This document shows positions 11,838-23,424 of a stretch of DNA of 64,000 bases, one piece after another. A model generated the notes under the pieces. The model saw only the letters and a list, made by a program, of their open reading frames with translations, ran no database searches and had not been told where the DNA came from. The stretch is from Antitrichia curtipendula (lineage: Eukaryota > Streptophyta > Bryopsida > Hypnales > Leucodontaceae), in the NCBI GenBank assembly GCA_951230915.1, contig OX579636.1, positions 25,541,567 to 25,605,566 on the forward strand. Reading direction: 5' to 3'. The position numbers and the translations under genes were made by a program. Each line of letters begins with the position of its first letter. The stretch's first letter is position 1.

Positions 11838-13130
11838 GTAGTTACACATTATATAATTTTAGATTTCTAGCTTGATGATCAATAATACAATCAATGAAAA
11901 AATGCAATCTTGTAAATTATTAGGTTATAAAAACATTAAACTATAAGATGTATTAATGTTATATGTGTGAAATCACCATAATGGGATTTCTACAATAGAC
12001 AAATTGAAGTAAATCACAAAGAGAATTTGGAGGAGTGAAGGTGTTTCTTACTTTTAAGTGAAATAATTTTCTTATAGATGGTATTTTATTTTATTTTAAA
12101 CTTTTTATATTTCATTTATTTATTTAGTATAATTTTCATTATGTTTGGTACACACTATTGGCTATCAACTTACTACAACTAAGCCGCAACAAGAAGGTAA
12201 CTGACATTATGTATTTTTAGAAAATTTTACATTTATATCTCCGAAGACAATAAAGTGCTTTTTTTTACTGAAATTCAGCATTTTTGGTTTTGTAAATTGA
12301 AATAGTTTATGCATGATTGTGAATCCTTCATCAAGGTCTTTCCAATAGTACAAAACATGCCCCAATTTTATATTATAAAACTAGTTTGGTATGAAATATT
12401 GACTTAAGAAAATGTCATAATTGCAATTTTTGTTCCACAAGTACTATTAGGTAGCTATTCTAAAGACTTGCAACTGTTGTAAGAAAAAAATATTTTAAAA
12501 AAACTACTTTGATGATCATAGTTGCTAGCATGTGAGTTTAGGATCTTGTGCCTATGAGCTTAGGAACCTAGGCTCTCAAATTATAGGCACCAGTCCTTCC
12601 ATGGTTATAGGATATTTATATTATAGGTGTTTATGTTATAGGTACCTATGCTATAACTTCTATAAGCACCTTTTATAGTTATGGATATTTATATTATTGA
12701 TGCCTATATTATAGGTGTCTATATTATAGATACCTAAGTATGTTATAAGTACCTTCAACACTTGTCAAGTACCTACTTACATCTAGGTTCAAGGCTCGTA
12801 GACTCGCATATCTAGGCTCACCTGCTGGCATCTCTGATTGATGATGTATGAAAGTCCACAAATTAAATTGCTTTTGATATACATTTTTACACTGAGAATT
12901 CTATAAATGAATATTTCAGTGACTTAGTTTTTACATAATTATATTCATAGAGTCATGAAAATTTATCAAATTTTTATTTTATATATTAATGATTTTTTTA
13001 ATTTTTTACAAATTAAAATATCAAAGTATCTTTCATTTTCTTAAGATTTTGCACTTTTTTAGATCTTTAGTTCTATAGGATTATTATATGATTGCTTAAT
13101 ATTCTTAGAATATAATCTTTGTAAAAGTCT
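11838..13130. other. AT-rich intergenic DNA with a short tandem tract
   Basis: No gene. At about 12600-12740 a degenerate tandem tract repeats a roughly 18-20 bp unit containing TATATTATAGGTG and CTAT. Nothing else was recognised. Confidence 0.55.
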
Positions 13131-13135
13131 AAATG

Positions 13136-14441
13136 GGTGAATGCAAGAAAGACTCTCGGGGAGGTCACTTAGCTCTACTACAACAAACCACGTGCGAACA
13201 AGTGGTTTCTAATAAACTATAATTTCAACCTAAAATTTTGAGCATTGTTTAATAATGACTATAGGTTTTTATTGCCAAATTTTCCAACTCAAATAAAATA
13301 TGAAATGATTTCTAGAAGAGGTTGAAAATGGGCTAAAATGGCATGTTTTTCAACTCAAATAATCATAGAGAACACATTTAGATGACCATTGAATCAATAT
13401 TCAACTCAAATGAGCTTTCAATAGAGAATTATTTTTCAGAATTTTTTGTTTATTTTTTAGACAATTTTTTCTTATATAATATAGGGGTGTGAAAGTTATT
13501 TTTCTGTTCTTCAGTGTATCTTTTTACTTCAAAAATTTGTAACTAATTATCATTAACAAATAAAAATATCAATAATTCAAAACATAAACTTTCAAAGTAG
13601 GAAAATCTATTCATATTTTTTTAATTTTGTTTTATTTAAAATTCAAAAAGTAAATAGGGGGTCCAAAGTTTTGATCGCACGTGGTTTCTAATGGACACTC
13701 TAAGTGACCTCCCCGAGGAAAGACTAGTACTATTTTTTGTCACACTTGACGTGTCGGACTTGTTATCAGCTATAAATTTTGAAGAATGAATCCAATTAAC
13801 TTGAAATTTATTTTTAGAGATGGCTAACCTGATCTTGTTTAGATCCCTTATTTTTCAAAAAAAATTTAAAATCATTTTATATTTAAATTTCAATTTAGCT
13901 AATTTGTCACACTTTGCAATTAAGGGGTTTTTAGTATTGGGGAGTATCCAAAATTAATGATCTAGATCTGAAATTTCTATGGTCTATTCCCATAGTAGGA
14001 AGTCATGTTTCTGCCAAAGAAAATTTAAAAATATTTTATTTTATGCCCTCCACATACGTGCAAACATGTCTCCCTTGCGCGCGCAGTTCTGAACATTCAA
14101 AATTGTTTCAAGATCATTTTTTCGGTGAAATGTATTTCCTATAAAGTCCTTCCAAATGAAAAAATTTTAGTTTCCTTAAAAATTGTTTTTCCTATTTTTT
14201 ACAAATTAAAATGTGAAAGTACCTATTTTCATGAGATTTTGCACTTTTCCAGTTCTCCTACTTAGAGAATTTTTCTATGCTTTTCCTTCCTAGGGTAACT
14301 TCTTCTTAAAGGTGTATACATTGAACATATTTTTCAGATTTTTTTAAATTTTTTTTTCTAATTATACAGTACTCCCAAAAAAACATGAATATTGTGGAAA
14401 ACGCTACGCAAAGTGGACGGTCTTTCTTGCATTCACCCAAA
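13136..14441. mobile_element. TIR element family E, copy 1 (split by a nested insertion)
   Basis: The ends are inverted: GGGTGAATGCAAGAAAGAC at 13136 and its reverse complement ending at about 14441. Without the nested 563-bp element and one target duplication the length is about 735 bp, matching a diverged copy in opposite orientation at 26026-26770. Shared internal blocks, in the same order, include GAGATTTTGCACTTTT, TGTCACAC and a short segment about a locally abundant CAAGAAAGAC end. No coding capacity was found; the frame 14306-14512 (-) is inside the repeat. Confidence 0.65.
13155..13717. mobile_element. Nested TIR element with 8-bp target duplication
   Basis: A 563-bp insertion starting CTCGGGGAGGTCACTTAG and ending with the exact reverse complement of those 18 bases. 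GAAAGACT is duplicated on both sides (13147-13154 and 13718-13725). A second inverted block, ACCACGTGCGA with TGGTTTCTAAT, lies just inside. The target is the terminal repeat of family E, whose other end (14419-14441) gives the pre-insertion sequence. An 8-bp duplication fits hAT, while 9 bp would fit Mutator-like; the TIR does not start with CA, so the superfamily is open. Confidence 0.85.
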
Positions 14442-14789
14442 TATTGGCCAAGTTTTAAAATTTTAAGCCAATGTCTTTCTAATTTGAAAGCAATCCAAAA
14501 ACAATGATGCAAATGATGTTCGTGGATGTCTTGCCAAACATTGAGACATCATGTTTGACAAACATCTTGCATGACCGACAAAACTCACATCCTTCTAATA
14601 AAAGATTCTTAAACCAAAAATATTTGAAGATGTTTGAAAATATATCTAGAACATTTAGGAATATTCAAGCACATTATACAAGAATGTCTTGTATATGAAA
14701 CAAATGTCCATTGATACTGTTTGAGGAAAAATCCAACAAATAGTTTAGTTGTTTCTTACAATAATGGAGAATTTTGTTAAAATGATAGT

Positions 14790-14961
14790 CATTCCACAAC
14801 TTTGGCACTTTTAGAGTTTTAATTAGACCACGCAGTTTGAAATCTGTATCTGTCCTAGATGGTTTAGACCACGCAGTCCGCAATCTATAACTATTCTAGA
14901 TGGTTTAGACCACGAGGTCTGAAAATGGCATATGGAATATTGCCATTTTAATGAAATTTCC
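14790..14961. repeat. Dispersed repeat D, copy 1, with internal subrepeats
   Basis: Shares a layout with 21261-21455 and 27095-27295: CAACTTTGGCACTTTT, then two or three tandem subunits of about 48-60 bp built on GGTTTAGACCACG, AGTTTGAAATCT and TATCCTAGATGG, then AATGGCATATGGAATAT and CATTTTAATGAAATTTCC. It is non-coding. The subunit count and spacing differ between copies. Confidence 0.65.
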
Positions 14962-16491
14962 TATAACAGTCCAAAAGTTCAGCAAAATTTTAATTTGGAA
15001 TCCAATCATGATAAAATCCAGGAAGCACACATTCAACATGGAAAAAAACAGTTCTCATTCAAATCCACAGAGACTCGGTTCCGTAGATAAATTTAAAGAG
15101 CTTAAAGCTGTGTAAAACATTTCCAGATTTCCAGAAAGACAAAAGATTGAGTTGATATAATCTACTCATATGCACACTTGCGCCATCAGTTCCGCATCAA
15201 CCACAAAGAAAAAAATGAGAAACGTTGTAATACTTGAAATTTTACTCCGAAATTTTACGCCGAAATTGACCGTTAGACAATATCCATGAACTAGCTACCT
15301 GTTCAGCATTACTGTCGACCAACGGCAATTTCGGCGGATGATTCAAAGGCATACTTCGAAGCAGCCGGCTGTGAGATCATTTGTACACTGATACTGTTCT
15401 TCGTAATTAATGAAGGACCCGAAAGACCTGCACCAATTCAGTACAGAGGTGGTGATTTTCACAATTAGCCACAATTAATGTCCGAGCAGATCTCACAACA
15501 ACGCCCTCATCCAAATTTGCTGAGTCGTGTACAAAAGTATAAATTTAGCAGGAGAGTGGTTTTCATGCAAGCAGCACCTTGAATTCTCAATTGCAACTGA
15601 TGACTGCTTCAAATGCTAATAGAGACAGATATAATGGCCCATCCGTTCAAAAGCTGCATATAAATTAGCGACCCTTGACAACTCGGTCTTCACCTTGTCC
15701 ATTGTCGATCTGCTGTTGCCACATGAACTCCGGATTCTTCAACTTCAAGTTCCCTTTGAAAGACTGATTAACCATAAGATTTTGTGCGAAATTTAAAAAA
15801 AGTACAAAAACAAAAATAAAAATGTCTGATTAACCACGACAGACGACTGTAATTATTCACTGCGTCTATTAATTCAACATAGCGTCTATCCAAAGGCAAC
15901 GCAAAACATCAAATCAAGAATACGGCACTGCTGCCATTCCCACAACGTGCAGGCACCACCGCAGATGTCTTTGTCAATTTAATTCGGGAGAACCGATTCC
16001 GGACGTACAGTCGCATAAATCTCGGCCAATCGACACGCTTCACACTGGCAATCTCCCTGTCAATATGCACAGATCATGCCCGTAATGCGTAATGTGTAGA
16101 CACGGCATGCTACGGAGTGGATCATTCCCAGTACAGGTGCGACGTATCAATGCTCATGATCCATGTGCCTAGGCATGCTAGGGAGTCAATGGATCATTCG
16201 AGATCTCTAGCTGTATTTGAATTTCTGATATTCAATTGCAATTGAATTCCCGGTGAGTAAATTCCACCCACCCCGGGATAATACCAGAGTACCCGGCCAG
16301 TGGGGTTGACCGGCCCGGACCTCAAGTCGAGCAGGCAGACGAAGCCCTCATTCGATCAGTTGTTATCCCTGATGATCACTCTCATCTCTGCATGCCAGTT
16401 TGTTTCGACAGCCCACTGCAAGCTGATTGCATCACCATTTAATTAAACAGTCTCGCAAGCATGGTTGTGTAACTTACTGTGGAACGATGTA
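14962..16491. other. Intergenic DNA upstream of the IPT gene
   Basis: Less AT-rich than the preceding sequence but without a recognisable coding frame. It could include distal promoter sequence of the isopentenyltransferase gene. No other feature was found. Confidence 0.45.
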
Positions 16492-16773
16492 ATTTGCAAG
16501 ACTCGTGAATTCTGCGTTTCTGTGAAACCTTCAAGCCTGGTTGCACAACTATGGAATGCAGCAATTCGCAAGCTCCGGTGGTTCTGTGGTGTCAAGTCTC
16601 GGTGGGGTGTGTGTGAGGTCTTCGAAGTTGCGATTTGCAAGCTTCGTGAACTTTGTGTTTCTGTGAAACCTTCAAGCCTGGTTGCACAGCCGTGGAATGC
16701 AGCAATTCGCAAGCTTCGGTGATTCTGTGGTGTCAAGTCTCGGTGGGGTGTGTGTGAGGTCTTCGAAGTTGCG
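16492..16773 (+). repeat. 141-bp tandem duplication upstream of IPT
   Basis: Two head-to-tail units (16492-16632 and 16633-16773) of period 141, anchored by ATTTGCAAG at 16492 and 16633 and TGTGAAACCTTCAAGCCTGG at 16521 and 16662. Divergence is low, so the duplication is recent compared with surrounding DNA. Open frames here (16443-16796 -, 16465-16722 +) are repetitive because the DNA is duplicated; they are not called genes. It lies about 0.8-1.1 kb before the IPT start codon, in the promoter or leader. Confidence 0.85.
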
Positions 16774-17340
16774 AGTCTCGTTAGCCTCACTACCAAGTCT
16801 CTCCTGCTCTCCCGCTAGCTCACCCTCTCTCTTTTCGTTTTTCGCTTGCACTTGTGTCGCTCACTTCAGTTTCTTACGCCTGTAGTGGGGCCCTGTTGTG
16901 CCCAGCAGTCTCGCTCGTGCTTTTGGCTTTTTCGTGCAGAAGGCAGATCTCTTTTGTCCTTGCAGCACTGTCAAGGGCTCGCTCTCTGGGCCTTCGTTTT
17001 CATAAATACGGCTTTTCTAATTCGGATCTTGGTTGGGATCTTGTGCCAAACAAACGAATCTTACGGTATGGAATCTTCTTCGCAGCCTAACCATGTCCGC
17101 TTATTTTTTCCGTCTCTCTCCTTGTGGACTTCTCAGTTTTTGTTTACATGAAGTTCGCTGTAGGTTTGTCCGATCCCTGTGTTCCAGCTGTGAATTTCGC
17201 TTCGTTTCTCACGTGAAACGCTGAGTTCATGTGTGTGAGTGTCTTTTTGCTGATTGGGGAATTCGACAAGCTATTTTCTTGTGTTTGGTCTACACTGTAG
17301 ACTCTACAGTACATGCGGGGATGTGTGGAAGTGAGAATTT

Positions 17341-17560
17341 TCCGCTTAAGGAGTTAGAACTGGAGCAAAAGTCGTTGCATTGCAAACTTGCGCTGATCGT
17401 ACTCTGCTTTCTTGTTTTCGTGTGCAGGTTCCACCGCGTTGAACTGAAGGATTTCCAAGCAGTTAGAATTGGATTGGAGCAGAAGAGGTTGCGCTGCAAA
17501 CTGTCTTGCGCTGATCATACTCTTCTTTCTAGTTTTTATCGTGAAGGCTCCACCATGTCG
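17341..17560 (+). repeat. Tandem duplication in the IPT 5' leader, reaching the start codon
   Basis: Segment 17341-17440 is repeated, diverged, at about 17450-17560. Matching anchors are GTTAGAA plus TGGAGCA, TTGC.CTGCAAAC, GCGCTGATC.TACTC and TCCACC. The first copy ends TCCACCGCGTTG and the second TCCACCATGTCG, so the IPT start codon exists only in the second copy. GTGTGCAG at 17420-17427 could act as a 3' splice site of a leader intron. Confidence 0.75.
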
Positions 17561-19422
17561 ACCTCTTCTGCTCTTTCAGGCAGAGGCTTTTTGTGTGACC
17601 GTCGTCCTCGCACGGGAATATGCCCACTCCCAAGGGACTTAGGCTCCAAATTCCCTCGATGGATATCTGTGCGTGGTCCCAAATCTGCTAATGCACCAGG
17701 CCAACGACTCATCATCTCTAACAGCTCCGAGAGTGTGCAAACTCAGGCACCACATTCCAATACCAAGCAAGCGGTGGTGAACGTGCCTCCCCGCTTGAAC
17801 AAGCCTCGAGTGATTCTAATTTCTGGCCCTACTGCGTAAGTGCATTTCTTCTCTGCTGAGAGTTTTATTTACACCGTGCAAATTGTTCCTGAAAAGTTTT
17901 TTCTTTTTACTTTTTGTCTCTTGTTCATTTTCGTCTTAATTACTCAACTGCTTCTGTAGGGATATATCCTGAACTAACAAATCACTAGTTTATTTGAAAA
18001 AAAAGCATGCCTGCAATGTCTGCGTCACCTTTTGTGAAGGAAAGAACGAAGTAAAGCAAACGAACTAAACTATAGCGAACGAACGATTCATACCAGTTTC
18101 ACAGCCAAAATGGGGATAAGAAAACAGTCATCCACATGCGTAATTTTATTTTTCCGTAGAGAGGCAATTTCCGTTGTAAGCAGCTACCATAATAGTTCTA
18201 ATACAGAGAGAACTGACATGATGTATGTTTTTTGCCATCTGAAACTGGGATTAGATTTGAGCTGGCATTTTCTCGCTGCTTGCAGAGTCGGAAGGAAAGA
18301 CCCGCCTTTCGACTTCGAAAGCTAAATCCATAATGTGCAGGTTTAACTTGGGATTAGGTAGTTGGATTCCAAACTGGAATATATTTACAAGATTCTTTAT
18401 TAAACCATATTATTACCGGTCCTTCTTGCAGAGTCGGCAAGACCCGCCTTTCCATCGAGCTCGCGAAATCCCTCGGCGGCGAGATCGTAAACGCGGACTC
18501 CGTTCAAGTCTACCAAGGCCTCGACATAGGCGCCGCCAAGGCCACTCTGGAGGAGCGCCAAGGCGTCCCCCACCACGTCATGGACCTGGTGTTGCCCACA
18601 GTCGACTACACCACCGAGAATTTCGTCGTGGACGCCCGAGCCGCCACGGAAGCCATCCTGTCCAAAGGCTTGGTCCCCATCATCATCGGCGGCACAGGCC
18701 TTTACATGCGCTGCTTCATGCAAAACCGACAGAAGATGACTTCCCACAAATTCGAAGGCGAGTGCGACATCGACGATCAGCAGTGCGACCTCGACTGGGA
18801 CTGGGACTACGACTTCCAAGCGTACTTCCTCTACCAGCACCGCGCGGATCTTTTTCCACGGGTGGACATCCGGTGCGAGCAAATGATACCAGCGTTGTTA
18901 GAAGAAACTTCGTGTTTGCTGAATCTAGGTGTGCGTCCTCGCACCAACATTGCTTCTGCTGCAATTGGCTACGAAGAAGCCATGGATCTTCTGCTGGAAG
19001 CAAGGGAGGCGGATGGGGTTGTGACCGAGGAGCGGTTCCTCGAGTTTCTGCGGCTTTTCATGCACAACTGCAGGGGCTTGGTGAAGAAGCAGATCGCTTG
19101 GTTTCGGAAAGACTCACGAAGCGATGTTCGCAAGTTTCGGTGGATTCGAGCTGATCAGCCGGTGCATGAGATGGTCGAGACTTTGGTGGAGGAGTATCGG
19201 AGGCCGGAGTGGAAGGTGTCCGAGATGTCCATGGGGGAGGATCTGAAGGCGGCAAGTTGGCAAGAGCAGAAACGCATGAAGCAGTATAAGCCGACAATTA
19301 AGATTTACAGTGATTCTAAGCTTGTTGCTAATGCACTGGCATGGATCGAGGTCACTCAAGGTGGGAATCGATGGATGATGCAGGCCACCGGAAAGGGGCT
19401 TCCCTTTCCAGCAAATCTGTGA
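17555..19422 (+). CDS. IPT9: tRNA/adenylate isopentenyltransferase, IPT9-like, lacking a central block
   Basis: Two exons, 17555-17835 and 18432-19422 (423 aa). The GT-AG intron splits an Ala codon and rebuilds the ATP/GTP-type P-loop GPTAVGKT (residues 91-98). The family transfers an isopentenyl group from DMAPP to A37 of tRNAs; plant members feed cis-zeatin cytokinins. Also visible are NADSVQVY (114-121) and GGTGLYMR (180-187). The C-terminal part (YDF..YFL, DIRCE, a conserved AIGYEEAMD) follows plant IPT9. The first ~85 residues are Ser/Arg-rich and resemble a plastid transit peptide. The start was chosen because CCACCATGT is a good context; the frame is open upstream to 17231. Odd: GGTGLYMR is followed after only about 30 residues by WDYDF, so the segment that normally carries the ND..R..R..E motif is absent. 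The product may be inactive or altered. Confidence 0.85.
18279..18325 (+). repeat. Duplicated, non-functional copy of the IPT exon 2 start
   Basis: CTTGCAGAGTCGG followed by AGACCCGCCTTTC and TCGAAAGC repeats, with small insertions, the true exon 2 start at 18425-18471 (CTTGCAGAGTCGGCAAGACC). It lies 146 bp upstream, inside the intron. Splicing here would break the Gly-Lys-Thr of the P-loop (frame reads GRKDPP) and reach TAA within a few codons. It is therefore a decoy 3' splice site left by a local tandem duplication. Confidence 0.8.
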
Positions 19423-19439
19423 GGGATATCCCATGGCTC

Positions 19440-20277
19440 AGCCTATTAATTGCAGGCGCTGTCAGTGGTGAATTCTTCGACATAACTTGAAGGGTGGATC
19501 CCCACGTTTACATGTGGATCCCGACGTTTGCGTGTGGATTTTTTTTGCTTTTCTTTATTTCGACGTTGGGCCGGAAACGTTGATGTTGTGATGTGATGTT
19601 CAAGGCCGGCGAGTTGGTATGCAGTTCAAATCGTCCTAGCTAGACACTGTTCATGGTCCAGATATTTTGGTTGTTCAACACAAAGCATGCAGCCCAGTTT
19701 CCAGTCATTTATGAGGCAATGCATGCTAGTGATGCTACTGAAGTGGTAGTGGGTTAGATTATTCGTTTTGTAACAACATCGAGTGACATACTCCTTGTTT
19801 GGACACATTTGTCAAATAATGAATGATTTAACTCTTAATAAGTTTACATGATTAAATTCTTAATAAGTTTACATGATTATGGACACGGACTCCGCCTTTT
19901 AGTTCCAGGCTAGGCGTCAGCAGTCGTGAATTCTTCGACACAAACTAGAAGGACCCCAACTGGAAGGGCGGATCCTGACATTCACGGCATTTCTGTATTA
20001 TTTCATTGTTTTATTATTTCATGGTTGCCTTTGTAGTCATTGATGTAGTGATTTGATGTCGAGGACTGGCTAGTTGTTACACGGTCCAATCCCGTTCATG
20101 GTCCAAATGTTTTGGTTGCTCAGCAGTTTGCATGCATGCTCCAGAAGTACTGCTGTGGTAGTTTGAGGACAGCAGGCTACGCTATTCCTTTGAACAATTT
20201 GGACATATATACTCGTTAAAAATTTTCAGAAATTATCGACGATATGGGCCTATTATAATAAGTTTACAGGATTATAG
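19440..20277 (+). repeat. About 458-bp tandem duplication in the IPT 3' flank
   Basis: Unit 1 (about 19440-19857) and unit 2 (about 19898-20277) share, in order, GTGAATTCTTCGACA (19468 and 19926), GGCGGATCC or GGTGGATCC, TGTGATGTGATGTTCAAGG or a close variant, TTCATGGTCCA, TTTTGGTTG, GCATGC and TACTG.AGTGGTAG. Each ends near AATAAGTTTACATGATTA, which itself occurs twice in 22 bp at 19837-19876. Divergence is moderate, so it is older than the 141-bp upstream duplication. The 3' UTR of IPT probably begins in unit 1. Confidence 0.7.
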
Positions 20278-21260
20278 ACAATTCGTTCATATGATAAGCT
20301 GCCAGTGAGGTAGTGATGCAAATATGGATTCTGGTTCGTTTCATTAGAGCTCCACAGCAAGCCTGATTGCAGATCTATTGGACTTGACGCCAAGAAAAAA
20401 GCGACTGTAGTACGTGGCCCTGAGTCCGACAGAATGCCACAGCAGCAGACTAAGACCGTTGGGACCCTTGAGCTGCAATCTGTTTCCATGGAAGTCAAGT
20501 CTGAAATCAATGTCTGATCGACAGACTCATATAGACTGTTTTGTTTCTAGCTGGTGCTGGGGAACTGGGGAAGTGGGTAATGCACGAACCTGTTACCATC
20601 ATGCACTTTGGATAGAAAGCGATGCTGCATTATTCAAAACACAATTGTGTAGTTGTCTACGTCACTCTGTGTATGGAGAATTTCGTTAAAATGCACAAGG
20701 GGCTTATATTGCGTTCCTTGCGTTCCTTGTGAGTTACCTGTGGTGAAAAGAAGAAGAATTTCCGTTGTTCTCTTTGTTCCAAAGGCACACTGAGAATTTT
20801 TCTCACACTGGGGAAAGTGGGAATACACCGGACACACCGGGAAACTACACTACTACACCATGAAACTGAGGAGTATTGAAGGACCTCATAGATAAGTATA
20901 AGGCAATGCCCGAGGAGAAAGACATTTCACGATATAAAGGGCCAACAAGGAGGCACTTTATATTGCAAAATGCCCAATGACAGGCATTGCCCAACATAAA
21001 TCACAACGAGGAAATCAATAGGACAAGATGAAACACTCGGGATGAAAAGTTACAGTTGGATGAAAAATCCGTAATGCCTAATTACATAGGTTTACCCGTG
21101 TAATTGGACATCATGACTAATTGCATCGCAGAAGCCTCCAAGAAAATGAACAGGCAATTTCATGGGAGTCGTTTACGTCACAAATAAACTTGCATACTTT
21201 CTTGACTTTCCCTAGTGTGTTCCACATAGGAAACCCTATCTCCGTTCCCTCTGATGGCAC
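20278..21260. other. Intergenic DNA, no gene recognised
   Basis: Moderately GC-rich to about 20870, then AT-rich. Frames at 20253-20510 (-), 20414-20689 (+) and 20634-20837 (-) overlap in opposing senses without domain signals. Confidence 0.5.
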
Positions 21261-21455
21261 CATTCTACTACTTTAGCACTTTTATGGTTTAAATTATGCA
21301 ATTTCAAATCTATACATGTCCTAGAAGGCACTATTATGGTTTAAACTACATAGTTTGAAATGTATACCTATCCAGCTATCTTAGATGGCATTTTTATGGT
21401 TTGGACTATGCACTCTAAAAACGGCATATGGATTACCATTTTAATTAAATTTCCA
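21261..21455. repeat. Dispersed repeat D, copy 2
   Basis: Same order of blocks as 14790-14961: CTTTAGCACTTTTATGGTTT, subunits with TATGGTTTAAACTA and GTTTGAAATGTATA, CTATCTTAGATGGCA, then CGGCATATGGATTACCATTT. It has about three subunits. Confidence 0.65.
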
Positions 21456-21461
21456 ATGTGT

Positions 21462-23069
21462 GTATTTGTGAACTTGTGGAGATATAAGCATAAAGCATCA
21501 AGTCATTGGTACAACTGAACTACATAATCTACTAGAACAAAATTACAAAACAATAAAAAAATATTTTCAAAGTGCAAGGTTTTATTAAAACTAAGGATGT
21601 TTGTATGTCAGTCATTAGGTTTTAGCAATAATATATTACAGAAACATTGTACATATGAAAATGTGATAGATGACAATTTCATTGGCAATTTGACAATCAT
21701 AACAATTTGTACATAAAAAAAACTTGAACAACGCCAATTAAGTATTTAAGTTTCAATAAGTTTCTAAGTTTCATTGAGAAGATGTTTGGATGTCATCAGA
21801 ATCTAGCAAGAATTAAATCAATTAATGATTTAATGAATGAAAAATTGTGCAAATAAAATGTGATAGAGTTTGTACTTTGTATTGATTATAAGAGATGTAT
21901 TTTAATCTTATGAATTTGTCCTATTTGTGAGAGGAAAATTTAAGCATCAGAAAAATTTGTTTATTTAATGGAAATTGATAGTTTGGTACAATTTAATTCT
22001 ATACTAATTAAGAATAGTGTGAATTTAATAAAATTATATTGCAATATATACTACTAGGAATTTAGAACCAAATAGTATTGTAAAAATGTTGTAAGTTGCA
22101 ACATGTGCATCTATATTCCATTCATCCATTGCATATTTGTATTAGAAACATTGTATACTTTGTAAGAATTGAATTTGAAATCAATGACTAATTTCTAATT
22201 ATACATTCATTTCTACAAATATTTAGTTAATTGACCATTTAAATGGATGAATTGTGACAAAGGATTGTCTAGTTGTGAACTTGAATAGTTGAATGTGATA
22301 ATGTGCATGTAATGTAATAGATATCTTTTGGTCTTACAAGCTAATTAATGTAAATGTCAAAGTGTGTTAATAGCCAATGAAATATTATCAATTTTATTAA
22401 CACCTAGTTGTTTATTGAAGTCTTAATATGGATTTTTAGGACTTAGGATTGATATTTTTTATGATGTTCATTTTTATGGTAATAGTTTGGATTTATTTTT
22501 TATTTTTTTGTAAACAAGCCAATAAACAACTAAACAAGAAATTGTTCACTTTATTGTCAATAAACAACTAAAGAAGAGAGTGATCACCTCATTTTGTTTG
22601 TAAACAAGTCAATAAACAACTAAGCAAGAAAATGTTCACCTCATTGTTAATTAAAGTAAAAAATATAAATATTAAATACATTCCAAAGGAAAAAATCTAG
22701 GATTTTTAAAAAGTTTGCAACTTTGAAAGTAAGATATTTGAAAAAAATTTAGGAAGGTCTAGGATTGTATTGGGCTATTGCCTAATAGCTTCCTAAATAT
22801 ATAATTTGTATTACAATAGACCTTAAAAATAAAAATTATATTGCTTTAAAACTTAATTGTAAAATATGGGGCTTTAAGAGTTTAGGCACCATTACAAAAA
22901 TGGAAGAAAATGGTTTTAAAAATTATATCATGTTATTTTTAAAATAGGTCAATCATCAATATTTACAAAAGGAGAATTCAATTCATTCAATGTTGATTAC
23001 ATCATGTTAGTAATTAAGGTCAAAAAATATAAGAACCTTTATTATATAGGAAATATAATACCTTGTAGA
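21462..23069. other. AT-rich intergenic DNA
   Basis: No gene. At about 22510-22640 a 45-60 bp degenerate tandem repeat is built on AATAAACAACTAA and AATTGTTCAC or GTTCACCTCATT, in three copies. Nothing else was recognised. Confidence 0.55.
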
Positions 23070-23424
23070 CATTAGAGAAAATTTGGACTCTCCAAAAGGC
23101 TGCTAAGGTTTGACACGCCACTCTATATCAAAGTCCTACGGAGCTAGGGAAAGGACAACATCTCTGACAAGAGATGCCTTTTACATAAGGTGAATATTGG
23201 GAGTATAGCTCAATTTTTTAGTCTCTTTTGATTACAAAATTGTAAATTGCCATAACTCTCTTCCATTAAACTACTCTTGGACCAATGCTTGTGTACCAAG
23301 TTTCTGATAGGTGGGAGTACCAATGACTAGTGGAAATAGGAGAAAAGTTCATGCACAGACAAAAAAAATAGATTGTTGGGGTCCCTCTTAGCGGCCTTTT
23401 GGAGAGTCCAAATTTTCTCTAATG
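23070..23424. mobile_element. MITE with about 30-bp TIRs
   Basis: The 355-bp element starts CATTAGAGAAAATTTGGACT and continues CTCCAAAAGG. Its right end is the reverse complement, through GCTAAG. A TA target duplication is possible, but the terminal base cannot be fixed because the TIR itself contains TTAG. No coding capacity and no second copy in the window. Confidence 0.75.

Noticed and set aside
16443..16796. 117-aa minus-strand frame with repeated TSHTPHRDLTPQNHRSLR
   Set aside because: The repetition is the 141-bp DNA duplication; no family match and no splice or promoter support.
18333..19154. 273-aa plus-strand frame rich in Arg, Pro and His
   Set aside because: It overlaps IPT exon 2 in another frame; composition is an artefact of the GC-rich coding sequence.
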